DNA of 64,000 nucleotides, taken from Methylohalobius sp. (GTDB lineage Bacteria > Pseudomonadota > Gammaproteobacteria > Methylococcales > Methylothermaceae). The position numbers were made by a program, and so were the translations under genes. The stretch covers positions 41,890 to 105,889 of the forward strand of contig JAOAHI010000001.1 of the NCBI GenBank assembly GCA_026415315.1, in the 5' to 3' direction. The notes beneath the pieces were generated by a model, which saw only the letters and a list, made by a program, of their open reading frames with translations, made no database searches and had not been told where the DNA came from. Shown here piece by piece: positions 1-9,506 of this stretch; within the stretch, counting starts at the first letter, position 1; the number at the start of each line of letters is the position of its first letter.

Positions 1-1
1 T

Positions 2-235
2 TTCGACTATGACGAACGCGACCCAGCGGTCAAGGAAATGGTCAAACTCGCCATCGAAGGCTGCCGCAAATACGGGGTTCATTCCGGATTTTGTGGTCAA
101 GCCCCCTCAGACTACCCGGAGATGGCTGAGTTTTTAGTCGAGTGCGGTATCGACTCGATCAGTCTCAATCCCGACACCGTCCTGAAAACTACCCAGCTCG
201 TGTTGAAGGTGGAGGAGAGACTAGCTGGCATTTAA
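2..235 (+). CDS. ppsA: Phosphoenolpyruvate synthase, C-terminal end (partial)
   Basis: The gene enters from the left edge and its last 77 codons are visible in frame from base 2. The residues match the end of the PEP-utilising TIM-barrel domain of PEP synthase: a GFCGQAPSDYPE stretch that carries the catalytic Cys region, then EFLVECGIDSISLNPDTV. PEP synthase converts pyruvate, ATP and water to PEP, AMP and phosphate, the entry step of gluconeogenesis. Pyruvate phosphate dikinase has a related C-terminus, but the SISLNPDTV ending and short tail fit PpsA better. No clear terminator follows; the next 150 bases hold only AT-rich sequence and the leader of the following gene. Confidence 0.9.
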   Translation, partial: FDYDERDPAVKEMVKLAIEGCRKYGVHSGFCGQAPSDYPEMAEFLVECGIDSISLNPDTVLKTTQLVLKVEERLAGI

Positions 236-240
236 AAACA

Positions 241-385
241 CTGGCTTTTAAAAAAAGAGCTAGACGCGATAAGAGCAAGCTCAGGCTTTTGCGCTGGGCA
301 ATCGATCCTCTCTGAGGCGTCACAGGCGCGTAACAATTCCTGTTTAGACTCCGTGCCGTTTTTTGTGGCGACGGAGACCTAGTTC
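241..385. other. Intergenic leader between ppsA and the phytase-like gene
   Basis: This 145-base gap has no ORF that I can support and no tRNA-like fold. Its right end forms a hairpin over the ribosome binding site of the next gene (listed separately). I found no convincing -35/-10 pair and no convincing intrinsic terminator for ppsA. The AT-rich inverted repeat near 231-253 has no GC stem. Confidence 0.5.
349..376 (+). promoter_or_regulatory. Hairpin that covers the ribosome binding site of the phytase-like gene
   Basis: CTCCGT (349-354) pairs with ACGGAG (371-376), and GCC (355-357) pairs with GGC (367-369) with one bulged G. The loop is U-rich. The GGAG at 373-376 is the only Shine-Dalgarno-like sequence before the ATG at 386, at a 9-base spacing, and it lies inside the 3' arm. 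Translation could therefore depend on opening the hairpin by temperature, a ligand or a protein. The fold is seen; the regulation is inferred. Confidence 0.4.
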
Positions 386-3184
386 ATGACTCTACGCACG
401 ATGCCTTTTTGTAGGGGATGGGCAGCGTTGCTTTCTTGCCTGACGGCCAGCTGTGTCTATGCTCTCGACTTTGAACTCATCGGCACCTACAACACTGGTC
501 TGGCCCAAGTAGGCCAGATAACTTCAGGGGAAACCGCAGCGCTTCGAGGCGAAAAGCTATACGTGACCAATGCTGAGGACGTCTCGCTCGATATTGTGGA
601 CGTATCCGACCCCAGTCGGCCGACTTTGCAGCGCCGGGTGAGTTTAGCTGAGTATGGTAGCTCAGCCACCAGCGTTGCGGTTTCTTCCCGGAACCTCATT
701 GCAGTAGCCGTGGCCGCTCACCGTAAAACCGATCCGGGGACAGTGGTTTTCTTGACCCCATCTGGCCAAGTGGTTCGCACCGTGCGGGTTGGCGCGCTGC
801 CCGATATGGTGACGTTTACTCCTAACGGCCGCAAGCTCTTAGTCGCAAACGAGGGAGAGCCAAGTTGCTACGGTGCTGGTTGTGTCGATCCAGAAGGCTC
901 AGTCAGCATTATCGATGTGATTCCCTTACGGCCCAATTTACCGGTTACCACTGCCCGCTTCTCTGGTGTGTTGATTCCGCCCGATGTCCGCCTTTTCGGT
1001 CCAGGGGCGACTCCGGAGCAGGATCTTGAACCGGAATACATCACGGTCACACCAGACAGCAGAGTGGCTTATGTCACTTTGCAGGAAAACAACGCCATCG
1101 CAGTCATCGACATCGATGCTGCTAAAGTCAAGGAAATCCGCGCCTTAGGCTACAAGAACTTCAACATCGCGGCGACCACTTCTACCCATGAGCTGCGCAA
1201 CCTGCCTAATATCGGGGTCACAGCCGCCGGTCAAACTTTGTTTTTGGGTGGTTTTTCTGGCCTGTTTTATGAGGGGAAAACTGCTGATGGCAAGCTCAAA
1301 TTCGTCACGCATACCGATCGGGGCCCTAACGGCGAACCGATCAATGGACAACGCCCTTTCCTCTTGCCGCAGTTTACGCCGGAGCTCGTACGCTTAGAGC
1401 TGGATCCACGAACCGACGAGATCGCCATCACCGAGCGCATGCCGCTTAAAAGAAGCGACGGGCATCCTTTGACTGGTCTTCCTAATGTTGCTGTTCCAGG
1501 CGGTAACCCCAACACGCCTTACAACGATGAGGTTCCTATCGATTTGTATGGAGTCGCTTTGCCTCTAGATCCATACGGTGCAGATCTTGAAGGTATCGCA
1601 GTGGATGCCAACGGGCACTTTTGGATGGCAGATGAGTATCGTCCAGCGCTTTACCACTTCGATAGTCGAGGCTACCTAATTGAACGTTTCGTGCCTATTG
1701 GCACCGCTGCAGCGGCGGGTGCTTCGCCCGAAGCTTATGGCACTGAAGTGCTGCCCGCGGTGCTCGGTCAGCGTCGTCAAAACCGGGGATTTGAGGCCAT
1801 CGCGTGGCAAAATGGTAAGCTTTACGCTTTTGTGCAAAGCCCTCTGCGTAATCCTGCCGCGCTCTCTAACAGTGCTCTCAATGCGCTACGCAATATTCGC
1901 GTGATTGAGTTTGATCCGATAACTCGTGCTACCCGACAGTTTTTGTATGTCATGGACAATCCTGCTCCACTGACTGCCAGCGATACTCGAGCTGACAAAA
2001 TTGGCGATGCCACCGCCATCCCCGGCGGAGGCTTTTTAGTAATCGAGCGCGACGACGATGCGTTGCCAGACGATCCGCTCAATCAGATCACCAAGAGAGT
2101 CTATGCTTTTAATCTCACGGGTGCCACCGATATTACGTTTAAAGACACCTTGTATAACATCGGCGGTGTCCTGAAGTCGCTAGACCAGATGACCCCCGCT
2201 GAGCTGGCGAGTGTGGGGGTCACTCCCCTTGCTAAAGTATTGCGGGTGGATTTGGCTGCTGCAGGTTACAACCAGGTAGAGAAAATCGAGGGCCTGGCCT
2301 GGATCGATGCTGAGACGTTGGCTGTCATCAACGACAACGATTTCGGGGTGGCGGGGATCGCAATCGATCAAGCTACTGGCACTTTTAGTTTAATACCAGG
2401 CTATGAGCCAGAGCCGGTGCTTTTGGGGATCGTTAAGACAACGGGATTGGATGCTTCCGATCGCGACAATGTAATCAACATTCGCCCCTGGCCGATTTAT
2501 GGTATGTATCAGCCGGATGCGGTGGATCACTTCGTCGTTGCCGGCCGCAGCTATCTGATCACTGCCAACGAGGGGGATGCGCGCGATTATCCAGGGCTGA
2601 ATGAAGAAGTACGAGCTCGCGATGTCCGAAATAGCTACCCAAGTGAAATTCGCCCCACCTTGAGCGATAATCTGCAATTGGGCCGCTTGACAGTGACGCG
2701 CCATCCGCCGCTGGGCGATATGAGCCAGCCATATATGTTTGGCACACGCTCGTTTTCGATCTGGGATGCTCAAAGCGGCGCCCAGATATACGACTCCGGC
2801 TCCGAACTTGAGGTGCGGACTGCAGCTTTAGTACCGAAGAATTTCAATGGCAATAACACTGCCAATACTTTCGACGATCGCTCCGATAACAAAGGACCAG
2901 AGCCGGAAGGCGTAGCGGTGGGTGCAGTCGGTGACCAGCTTTACGCATTTATTGGCTTGGAGCGCGTCGGCGGTGTGTTGGTGTATGATCTCAGCGATCT
3001 TAAGGCGCCGCGCTTTGTCACTTATCTTAATACCCGTCGTTATGATACGGCTCAGGTGGGGCCAGACAGCGGCCCGGAGATCGTTCGCTTTATTGGGGCC
3101 AAAGATAGCCCACTCCATACGCCTTTACTTCTCGTAGCCAACGAGATCACCGGTACGGTTAATCTTTGGCGCATTATCCCATAG
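386..3184 (+). CDS. Secreted esterase-like phytase / choice-of-anchor I beta-propeller protein
   Basis: This 932-residue protein has a signal peptide (residues 1-26, cleavage near YA|LDF). The N-terminal part has propeller-like repeats such as LDIVDVSDPSRP and NNAIAVIDIDAAK. The middle (about 270-700) resembles the esterase-like phytase family, with THTDRGPNGE, DLEGIAVDANGHFWMADEY and ITANEGDARDY. The C-terminus (GPEPEGVAVGAVGDQLYAF, then GGVLVYDLSD) is typical of choice-of-anchor I proteins. The architecture looks like a phytase-like domain inserted in an anchor-I propeller. Related proteins are exported and are presumed to hydrolyse phosphoesters, but the substrate here is not shown by the sequence. 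It is a single gene closed by a hairpin terminator. The GGAG before the start lies in a hairpin. Confidence 0.8.
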   Translation: MTLRTMPFCRGWAALLSCLTASCVYALDFELIGTYNTGLAQVGQITSGETAALRGEKLYVTNAEDVSLDIVDVSDPSRPTLQRRVSLAEYGSSATSVAVSSRNLIAVAVAAHRKTDPGTVVFLTPSGQVVRTVRVGALPDMVTFTPNGRKLLVANEGEPSCYGAGCVDPEGSVSIIDVIPLRPNLPVTTARFSGVLIPPDVRLFGPGATPEQDLEPEYITVTPDSRVAYVTLQENNAIAVIDIDAAKVKEIRALGYKNFNIAATTSTHELRNLPNIGVTAAGQTLFLGGFSGLFYEGKTADGKLKFVTHTDRGPNGEPINGQRPFLLPQFTPELVRLELDPRTDEIAITERMPLKRSDGHPLTGLPNVAVPGGNPNTPYNDEVPIDLYGVALPLDPYGADLEGIAVDANGHFWMADEYRPALYHFDSRGYLIERFVPIGTAAAAGASPEAYGTEVLPAVLGQRRQNRGFEAIAWQNGKLYAFVQSPLRNPAALSNSALNALRNIRVIEFDPITRATRQFLYVMDNPAPLTASDTRADKIGDATAIPGGGFLVIERDDDALPDDPLNQITKRVYAFNLTGATDITFKDTLYNIGGVLKSLDQMTPAELASVGVTPLAKVLRVDLAAAGYNQVEKIEGLAWIDAETLAVINDNDFGVAGIAIDQATGTFSLIPGYEPEPVLLGIVKTTGLDASDRDNVINIRPWPIYGMYQPDAVDHFVVAGRSYLITANEGDARDYPGLNEEVRARDVRNSYPSEIRPTLSDNLQLGRLTVTRHPPLGDMSQPYMFGTRSFSIWDAQSGAQIYDSGSELEVRTAALVPKNFNGNNTANTFDDRSDNKGPEPEGVAVGAVGDQLYAFIGLERVGGVLVYDLSDLKAPRFVTYLNTRRYDTAQVGPDSGPEIVRFIGAKDSPLHTPLLLVANEITGTVNLWRIIP

Positions 3185-3203
3185 TTACTCCTTTCACCAT
3201 GTA

Positions 3204-3234
3204 AGCCCCACCGGGTAATCCCGATGGGGCTTTA
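3204..3234 (+). terminator. Intrinsic terminator after the phytase-like gene
   Basis: AGCCCCA (3204-3210) pairs with TGGGGCT (3225-3231), and CGGG (3212-3215) pairs with CCCG (3220-3223) across one C/A mismatch, with a TAAT loop. A short T run follows. It starts 19 bases after the stop codon. Confidence 0.8.
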
Positions 3235-3309
3235 TAAATGGGTAAGGGCTTTCATGGCCAGACTTTCACGAGGGGTATCGTTGGAGCTGGCTTTGCCTTC
3301 AGCCTAGCG

Positions 3310-3338
3310 TTGCACCTTTCTCACTGCTGATAGACAAT
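3310..3338 (+). promoter_or_regulatory. Possible promoter for alaC-hom-thrC
   Basis: TTGCAC (3310-3315) is followed after 17 bases by GACAAT (3333-3338), 31 bases before the alaC start. The match to the -10 consensus is only fair. It sits in the gap between a terminator and the first gene of the threonine cluster, where a promoter is expected. Confidence 0.35.
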
Positions 3339-3369
3339 ATTTTTTTGGCAACCTCCGTTTGTAAATGGA

Positions 3370-4554
3370 ATGGAAGAATTTCAACGCATTAAACGCCTGC
3401 CGCCGTATGTTTTTGCCATCGTCAACCAGCTCAAGGCGAAGCAGCGCGCAGAGGGGGAAGACATCATCGATTTCGGCATGGGCAATCCTGACCAGCCGCC
3501 GCCTAAGCACGTCGTTGCCAAGTTAGTGGAAGCTGCCCAGCGCGAGACTACTCATCGCTATTCCCAGTCCAAAGGGATTCCCCGCCTGCGCAAAGCGATC
3601 TGCGATTGGTACACGTACCGCTTCAACGTCCAACTCGACCCAGAAACCCAGGCCATCGTCACCATCGGTTCCAAAGAGGGGCTGGCGCACTTGGCGCTGG
3701 CGACCTTGGGGCCTGGGGATACGGTGCTGGTACCTAATCCGGCTTATCCCATCCATCCCTATGGCTGCGTGATCGCCGGCGCCGATGTGCGCCATGTACC
3801 CTTGATGTCTGGGCGGGATTTTTTTGAGGAACTGGAGCAGGCGATCATAGATCTTTGGCCTAAGCCAAAAATGCTGATCCTGAATTTCCCGGCTAATCCT
3901 ACAGCCCAGTGCGTGGATCTCCCGTTTTTTGAGCGCGTTATCGCCTTTGCCCGCGAGCACAAAATCTGGGTGGTGCACGATTTGGCCTATGCGGACATCG
4001 TGTTCGACGGGTATGAGGCGCCTTCCATTTTGCAGGTGCCAGGAGCGTTAGACTTAGCGGTGGAGTTTTTTACTTTATCCAAAAGCTACAACATGCCTGG
4101 CTGGCGGGTAGGGTTCATGTGCGGCAACCGTGAGCTGGTGGCGGCGCTGGGCCGGATCAAATCCTATCTCGATTATGGGATGTTTACGCCGATCCAGATC
4201 GCTGCGATCACGGCTTTGGAAGGGCCGCAAGAGTGCGTGACCGAGATTCGCGAAACCTATCGCAGGCGGCGCGATGTGTTGTGCGATGGTTTGAACCACT
4301 TGGGCTGGCAGGTGGAAAAACCCAAAGCCACCATGTTTGTCTGGGCGCCAGTGCCCGAGCCCTACCGGACCATGGGGTCGCTTGAGTTTTCCAAAAAGCT
4401 GCTTTTAGAAGCGAAAGTTGCAGTTTCTCCTGGGGTCGGTTTTGGTCATTAGGGGGAGGGATATGTGCTTTTTAGCCTCATCAAAAATAAACACCGCACC
4501 CGCCAGGCCATCCGCGGGATTCGCCAAATGATGCGGCGAGATGGGGTATTGTAA
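3370..4554 (+). pseudogene. alaC: Alanine aminotransferase AlaC with an in-frame TAG near its end
   Basis: Residues 1-360 (3370-4452) closely match PLP-dependent class I aminotransferase AlaC, which makes alanine from pyruvate and glutamate. Seen are [24 protein letters not shown] and the PLP lysine K238 in [11 protein letters not shown]. Translation then meets TAG at 4450-4452. The same frame continues for 33 more codons of recognisable AlaC tail (GEGYV, KNKHRTRQAIRGIRQMMRRDG) to TAA at 4552-4554. The family has GFG-D/E-Y-G here, so the TAG sits at the usual Tyr. The carboxylate-binding Arg of the family's VRFAL motif is Leu (4468-4470), so even a readthrough product would lack it. Full length with tail is 394 codons, the normal size. 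No good Shine-Dalgarno precedes the ATG. The likely outcome is a truncated, impaired enzyme; a sequencing error is possible. Confidence 0.75.
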
Positions 4555-4565
4555 AGGAGGGAGCT

Positions 4566-5876
4566 GTGCAGCCGGTCAAAATAGGTCTTTTAGGATTCGG
4601 CACCGTAGGCGGTGGAACGGTGCGGGTGTTGGCGCGTAATGCTCAGGAAATTGCTCGCCGCGCCGGCCGCGAGCTGAGGATTACCACCGTTTTCACTCGC
4701 GATCCGTCAAAACCCCGCCTTTATTCGGTCGAGGGCATGCGCTTGGTTACTGACCCTTGGCAGGTGGTAGAAGACCCTGAGGTCGAGGTTGTCGCCGAGT
4801 TGATCGGCGGTATCTCGCCGGCCAAGGAGTTGATACTGCGCGCCATCGAGCTGGGTAAACCCGTGGTCACTGCCAACAAGGCTCTGATTGCCCTGCACGG
4901 TAACGAAATCTTCGCCCGTGCTTCGCAGCGTGGGGTGATGGTGGCTTTTGAAGCCGCGGTGGCTGGTGGTATCCCGATTATCAAGGTCCTCAGGGAGGGG
5001 TTGGCCGGCAATCGGATCGAGTGGGTGGCTGGGATCATCAACGGCACCTGCAATTTTATCCTCAGCGCGATGCGTGAGCAGGGACGCGAGTTTGCCGAGG
5101 TGCTCAAAGAAGCCCAGGCCTTGGGTTACGCCGAAGCCGACCCAAGTTTAGACGTGGAGGGAATAGACGCTGCTCACAAGCTAACTATTCTGGCGGCGAT
5201 TGCTTTTGGCATCCCGCTTAAGTTTGCCAGCGTTTATACCGAAGGGATCACCCGCATTACCCCAGAGGATATCCGTTACGCCGAGGAACTAGGATATCGG
5301 ATCAAGTCTCTTGGCATCGCCCGTCGCAGCGGCGAAGGAATAGAGCTTCGCGTTCATCCGTGCTTGATTCCCGCTCGGCGCCTGTTGGCCAATGTTGAGG
5401 GGGTGATGAATGCAGTCGTGGTTAAAGGCGATGCGGTTGGGCCCACCTTGTACTATGGACCAGGTGCTGGCGCTGAGCCTACCGCATCGGCGGTGGGGGC
5501 CGATTTAGTGGACGTGGTGCGAGCCATGACTGCCGATCCCGAGAACCGGGTTCCGCATTTGGCCTTCCAGCCGGATGCGTTGAGCGATTTACGGGTTTTG
5601 CCCATGGGCGAGGTGGAGACCGCCTATTACCTACATCTGAGGGTAGCCGATCAACCTGGGGTGCTGGCTGACATTGCTCGCTTCCTCGCCGACCATGATA
5701 TCTCGATTGAGGCGGTGATCCAGAAAGAGCCAAAGCCTTCGCAGCAGGACGTGCCCTTGATTTTCCTCACCCACAAGGTGCGGGAGAGCGCTTTGGATGC
5801 AGCTGCTAAAAAGATCGAGTCCCTACCTACAGTCAAGGCTCCTGTGCACCGCATTCGCCTGGAAACCCTGGAGTAA
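4566..5876 (+). CDS. hom: Homoserine dehydrogenase
   Basis: This cytosolic enzyme reduces aspartate semialdehyde to homoserine with NAD(P)H, the branch to threonine and methionine. The N-terminal Rossmann motif is [10 protein letters not shown] (residues 10-19). It is followed by [16 protein letters not shown] and NGTCNFIL in the catalytic domain. A C-terminal ACT domain ([20 protein letters not shown], about residue 355 on) is the usual site of threonine feedback. The 436-residue length is normal for the monofunctional form. The start is a GTG preceded by a strong AAGGAGGG that overlaps the old alaC stop, so it is set up for coupling to the upstream gene. thrC begins two bases after its stop. 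Confidence 0.96.
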   Translation: MQPVKIGLLGFGTVGGGTVRVLARNAQEIARRAGRELRITTVFTRDPSKPRLYSVEGMRLVTDPWQVVEDPEVEVVAELIGGISPAKELILRAIELGKPVVTANKALIALHGNEIFARASQRGVMVAFEAAVAGGIPIIKVLREGLAGNRIEWVAGIINGTCNFILSAMREQGREFAEVLKEAQALGYAEADPSLDVEGIDAAHKLTILAAIAFGIPLKFASVYTEGITRITPEDIRYAEELGYRIKSLGIARRSGEGIELRVHPCLIPARRLLANVEGVMNAVVVKGDAVGPTLYYGPGAGAEPTASAVGADLVDVVRAMTADPENRVPHLAFQPDALSDLRVLPMGEVETAYYLHLRVADQPGVLADIARFLADHDISIEAVIQKEPKPSQQDVPLIFLTHKVRESALDAAAKKIESLPTVKAPVHRIRLETLE

Positions 5877-5878
5877 TC

Positions 5879-6949
5879 ATGAATCGTTATAACGGCGTTA
5901 TAGATCGTTATCGCAATCGCCTGCCGCTTGCCGTCCAAACCCCACCTATCAGCCTATGCGAAGGCAATACCCCTTTGATCCAGTTGGAAAACCTCTCGCG
6001 CCAGATCGGCAAAGAGGCAAAGATCTATGTTAAATTCGAGGGTTTGAATCCGACTGGCTCGTTCAAGGACCGCGGCATGACCGTAGCCGTGACTCGAGCG
6101 GTGCGGGAGGAGGGCAGCCGCGCGATTTTATGTGCTTCGACCGGCAACACTTCGGCTTCGGCCGCAGCCTATGCGGCGCGCGCCGGAATTTTAGCGTTTG
6201 TACTGATTCCGGAAGGGAAGGTTGCGCTGGGTAAGCTCGCCCAAGCGCTGATGTATGGGGCCGAGGTGATCCAGATCCAGGGCGATTTTGATGCGGGCAT
6301 GCGCTTGGTGCGGGAGATCGCCGCGCATGCTCCAGTCTCTATCGTCAACTCGATTAACCCTTATCGCATAGAAGGTCAAAAAACCGCCGCCTTCGAGATC
6401 GTGGACGCCCTGGGCGAAGCCCCCGATTATCACTGCCTGCCCGTGGGTAACGCCGGTAACATCACTGCCTATTGGAGAGGTTATTGCGAGTACTACTGCG
6501 ATGGGGTGGCCAAAAAGCGCCCGGTGATGTGTGGCTATCAGGCCGAGGGAGCTGCTCCTTTCGTCCGCGGCACGCCAGTGGACCATCCCGAAACCGTCGC
6601 CACCGCTATCCGCATCGGCCATCCTCAGTCTTGGGAGGGAGCTTGGGCAGCGCAGCGCGAGTCGGGGGGGTGGTTTGCTAGTTTTTCCGATGCAGAAATT
6701 TTAAGGGCGCAGAAGCTGCTTGCTGAGCACGAGGGGATTTTTTGTGAGCCTGCCTCGGCGGTTTCGGTCGCCGGTGCCCTGCACGATCTTAAAATCGGCA
6801 AGATTCCAGAAGGCGCTACCATTGTCTGCACGCTCACCGGAACCGGACTTAAGGACCCAGACACCGCTATCCGCCAGTGCCAAGTGACCCCTCGAGTGGT
6901 GGCGGCGGAGCTAGATGCAGTCCGGCGCGCGATCTTGGATCGGCTTTGA
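5879..6949 (+). CDS. thrC: Threonine synthase
   Basis: This PLP enzyme turns O-phosphohomoserine into threonine, the last step of the pathway started by hom just upstream. The PLP-binding lysine is K63 in [11 protein letters not shown]. The substrate side has [16 protein letters not shown], and the phosphate-binding loop follows as PVGNAGNI. At 356 residues it is the short form found in many proteobacteria and Gram-positives, unlike the 428-residue E. coli type. The ATG lies two bases after the hom stop. Its TGA overlaps a TTG that I take as the recJ start. Confidence 0.95.
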   Translation: MNRYNGVIDRYRNRLPLAVQTPPISLCEGNTPLIQLENLSRQIGKEAKIYVKFEGLNPTGSFKDRGMTVAVTRAVREEGSRAILCASTGNTSASAAAYAARAGILAFVLIPEGKVALGKLAQALMYGAEVIQIQGDFDAGMRLVREIAAHAPVSIVNSINPYRIEGQKTAAFEIVDALGEAPDYHCLPVGNAGNITAYWRGYCEYYCDGVAKKRPVMCGYQAEGAAPFVRGTPVDHPETVATAIRIGHPQSWEGAWAAQRESGGWFASFSDAEILRAQKLLAEHEGIFCEPASAVSVAGALHDLKIGKIPEGATIVCTLTGTGLKDPDTAIRQCQVTPRVVAAELDAVRRAILDRL

Positions 6950-8667
6950 ACCGCAAGCCCCTGATCGCACGTCCGCTGCCAGCGGTGCACTCTTTGCCAG
7001 AGCGCCTGCATCCTGTGCTTAAAAGAGTTTATCTTGGCCGCGGCGTTCTATCCGTTGAGGACTTGGATTACTCCTTGTCTCGTCTGCCTTCGCCTTTTTT
7101 GCTTCCGGGGATGGCAGCCATGACCGAGCGCCTAGGGAATGCTGTGCGCGAGCAAAAGCGGATTTTGGTGGTGGCCGATTACGACGCGGACGGCGCCACT
7201 GCGTGTGCAGTGGCGGTTAAAGGCTTGCGCGCTTTGGGAGCGCAGCAGGTCGATTTCGTCGTCCCCGACCGCTTTCGCTTGGGTTATGGGCTAACTCCCG
7301 GCCTAGTTGAGGCGGTATTAAGCCGCAGGCCCCAGGTTCTGCTCACGGTGGACAACGGCATCTCTAGCTTGCCCGGGGTTCAAACCGCTAAATCGGCCGG
7401 CATGGAAGTCCTAGTCACCGACCACCATTTGCCTGGCGAGAAGCTACCGGAAGCCGATGCCATCGTCAATCCCAATCTGTCAGGATCGATTTTCCCGAGT
7501 ACAGCCTTAGCTGGAGTGGGGGTGATGTTTTATGTGCTGTGCGCGCTCCGGGCGGAACTTCGGAAGGAGGGCTGGTTTAGTCGGCGGGGAATCGCCGAAC
7601 CTAAGCTTAAAGAATTGCTCGATCTAGTTGCGTTGGGAACGGTGGCCGACGTGGTGCCATTGGATGGTCTCAACCGCATCTTGGTTTATCATGGGCTTAA
7701 GCAAATACGCCGTGCGCCTTGTCCGGGCATTCAGGCGCTGTTGGAGGTGGCTGGATGCTGTCGCGAAGAGGTGGTGGCAGCGGATTTAGGGTTTGCTTTA
7801 GGGCCGCGCCTGAACGCTGCCGGACGGCTGGAGGACATGACGTTAGGAATTCGTTGCTTGCTGAGTGAGAATTTAGAAGAGGCCAGAGTTTTAGCTCGGC
7901 GCTTGGACAGTCTCAACCGCGAGCGGCAGAGGATCGAAGCGAAGATGCAGGCTGAGGCCGCAGCCTACCTGGATTCGATAACCGATGGATCGCGTGTGCC
8001 ATGCTTATTTGCCCCTTCTTGGCACGAGGGGGTGGTTGGAATTCTGGCGGCTAGGCTTCGAGATCGGCTTAAAGTACCGGCTATCGCCTTCGCACTCGGA
8101 AGAGACGGCTTGCTTAAAGGTTCGGCTCGCTCCATTCCTGGCCTTCATATCCGCGACTTGCTGGCGGAGATCGACGCCAGTCACCCTGGCCTCATCGCGC
8201 GTTACGGTGGCCACGCGATGGCGGCTGGATTGTCCCTACAGCCTGAGAATTATCCGCGTTTTTCCGCTTTGTTTGCTGAGCGATTGGCGGCTTATCTGGC
8301 TCGGCTCTCGGCTGAGGAGGCCATTTATACCGATGGTTATCTAAACTCTGTGGATTTCTCCTCGTCTTTAGCGACTGAGCTGCGTTTTGCCGGCCCTTGG
8401 GGGCAAGGTTTCCCAGAACCTCTGTTCCATGGCGAATTCGAGGTGCAATCGGCCGCGCTCGTTAAGGATCGCCATCTGCGGTTATCTGTACGTCCAGCAC
8501 AAGGGCCTTGGCTGAAAGCCGTCGCTTTCAACCTAGACGATAAGGCGAAGGATTTTTCGCCTCTTGATTGCCACGAGCTGCGCTTGGCGTATCGGTTGGA
8601 TCTCGACCAGTTCCAAGGCTCGCGCGCGGTGCAGCTGACAGTTGAATATCTGGAGCCTGTGCGATGA
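6946..8667 (+). CDS. recJ: Single-stranded-DNA-specific exonuclease RecJ
   Basis: RecJ is a 5'-to-3' single-strand exonuclease that acts in RecF recombination, mismatch repair and base excision. Seen are the DHH phosphoesterase motifs DYDADG (D78) and DHH (D159), LAGVGVMF, the DHHA1 part ([30 protein letters not shown]) and the C-terminal OB-type domain. I place the start at TTG 6946, which overlaps the thrC stop as TTGA and gives 573 residues, close to 577 in E. coli. The frame stays open to 6877, but that would put 24 unfamiliar residues inside thrC. Downstream it overlaps nadC by four bases. Confidence 0.93.
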   Translation: MNRKPLIARPLPAVHSLPERLHPVLKRVYLGRGVLSVEDLDYSLSRLPSPFLLPGMAAMTERLGNAVREQKRILVVADYDADGATACAVAVKGLRALGAQQVDFVVPDRFRLGYGLTPGLVEAVLSRRPQVLLTVDNGISSLPGVQTAKSAGMEVLVTDHHLPGEKLPEADAIVNPNLSGSIFPSTALAGVGVMFYVLCALRAELRKEGWFSRRGIAEPKLKELLDLVALGTVADVVPLDGLNRILVYHGLKQIRRAPCPGIQALLEVAGCCREEVVAADLGFALGPRLNAAGRLEDMTLGIRCLLSENLEEARVLARRLDSLNRERQRIEAKMQAEAAAYLDSITDGSRVPCLFAPSWHEGVVGILAARLRDRLKVPAIAFALGRDGLLKGSARSIPGLHIRDLLAEIDASHPGLIARYGGHAMAAGLSLQPENYPRFSALFAERLAAYLARLSAEEAIYTDGYLNSVDFSSSLATELRFAGPWGQGFPEPLFHGEFEVQSAALVKDRHLRLSVRPAQGPWLKAVAFNLDDKAKDFSPLDCHELRLAYRLDLDQFQGSRAVQLTVEYLEPVR

Positions 8668-9506
8668 AAGTCTCACGCGATGAGGTCCGCCGTTTTTTGG
8701 CCGAGGACGTAGGGACGGGGGATATCACCGTTGGCATTATTCCAGAGTTCCTGATCGCTGAGGCGGAGGTGATTTGCCGTGAGCCTATGGTTTTATGCGG
8801 CAGGGCCTGGTTTGAGGCCGTGTTTTTAGAACTCGATCCCCACTGCCGGTTTGTCTGGCAGGTGGAAGAGGGCGAAGAGGCCCCGGCTGGAGCATGTCTG
8901 TGTCGTCTCCAAGGGTCCGCCCGCTCTTTGCTTACCGGCGAGCGCACTGCTCTCAACTTGCTTCAGACCTTGTCCGGCACAGCCACTTTGGCACGCCGTT
9001 TTGCTCAAGCTGTGGCCGGCACCCAGGCAGTGATTCTGGATACCCGCAAAACCTTGCCCGGCCTTCGCAGGTTACAAAAGTATGCGGTCAGAGTTGGAGG
9101 GTGTCAGAACCACCGTTTTGGCCTCTTCGATGGCATTCTGATCAAGGAAAACCACATCCTGGCTGCAGGCTCCATCCGCGCAGCTATAGCTAAAGCTAAG
9201 GCTTTGAATACCGGCTTTTCTATTGAAGTGGAAGTGGAGTCGTTACAAGAGTTGGAGGAGGCCCTGGCCGCGGGGGCAGACATTGTGCTTTTGGACAACT
9301 TTTCTCTGGAGGAGCTGCGGCAGGCGGTGGCGCTGACCAGGCAGATGATGCAGCACAAAGTATTTTTGGAAGCATCAGGCAATATCGACTTGGACAACGT
9401 GCGCCAAGTGGCTGAGACAGGAGTGGATCGAATTTCAATCGGCGCATTGACCAAGCACCTCAAAGCAGTGGACTTGTCGCTGCGCTTGGGCAGGGTAAAG
9501 GGGTGA
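8664..9506 (+). CDS. nadC: Nicotinate-nucleotide pyrophosphorylase (carboxylating)
   Basis: NadC (quinolinate phosphoribosyltransferase) joins quinolinate and PRPP to give nicotinate mononucleotide, CO2 and pyrophosphate, a step of de novo NAD synthesis. Seen are EDVGTGDIT at the N-terminus, NLLQTLSGTAT, DTRKTLPGLR, GGCQNHRFGLFDGILIKENH (substrate-binding Arg, His and Lys residues) and EVEVE followed by DIVLLDNF. The 280-residue length is typical. The ATG overlaps the recJ TGA as ATGA, and its own stop overlaps the GTG of the next ORF, so the three genes are translationally linked. Confidence 0.96.
   Translation: MKVSRDEVRRFLAEDVGTGDITVGIIPEFLIAEAEVICREPMVLCGRAWFEAVFLELDPHCRFVWQVEEGEEAPAGACLCRLQGSARSLLTGERTALNLLQTLSGTATLARRFAQAVAGTQAVILDTRKTLPGLRRLQKYAVRVGGCQNHRFGLFDGILIKENHILAAGSIRAAIAKAKALNTGFSIEVEVESLQELEEALAAGADIVLLDNFSLEELRQAVALTRQMMQHKVFLEASGNIDLDNVRQVAETGVDRISIGALTKHLKAVDLSLRLGRVKG

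Noticed and set aside
231..253. Terminator of ppsA
   Set aside because: The inverted repeat TTTAAAA/TTTTAAA has no GC stem, and no hairpin with a T run follows.
2390..2773. 127-codon minus-strand open frame
   Set aside because: It lies inside the phytase-like gene and has no support of its own.
3370..4554. Stop-codon recoding (TAG as an amino acid) or programmed frameshift in alaC
   Set aside because: TAG ends other genes in the window, the frame does not shift, there is no slippery site, and the tail has lost a key Arg.
6877..6945. N-terminal extension of RecJ
   Set aside because: The added residues lie in thrC, are Gly/Ser/Pro-rich and do not match RecJ; the TTG at 6946 gives the family length.
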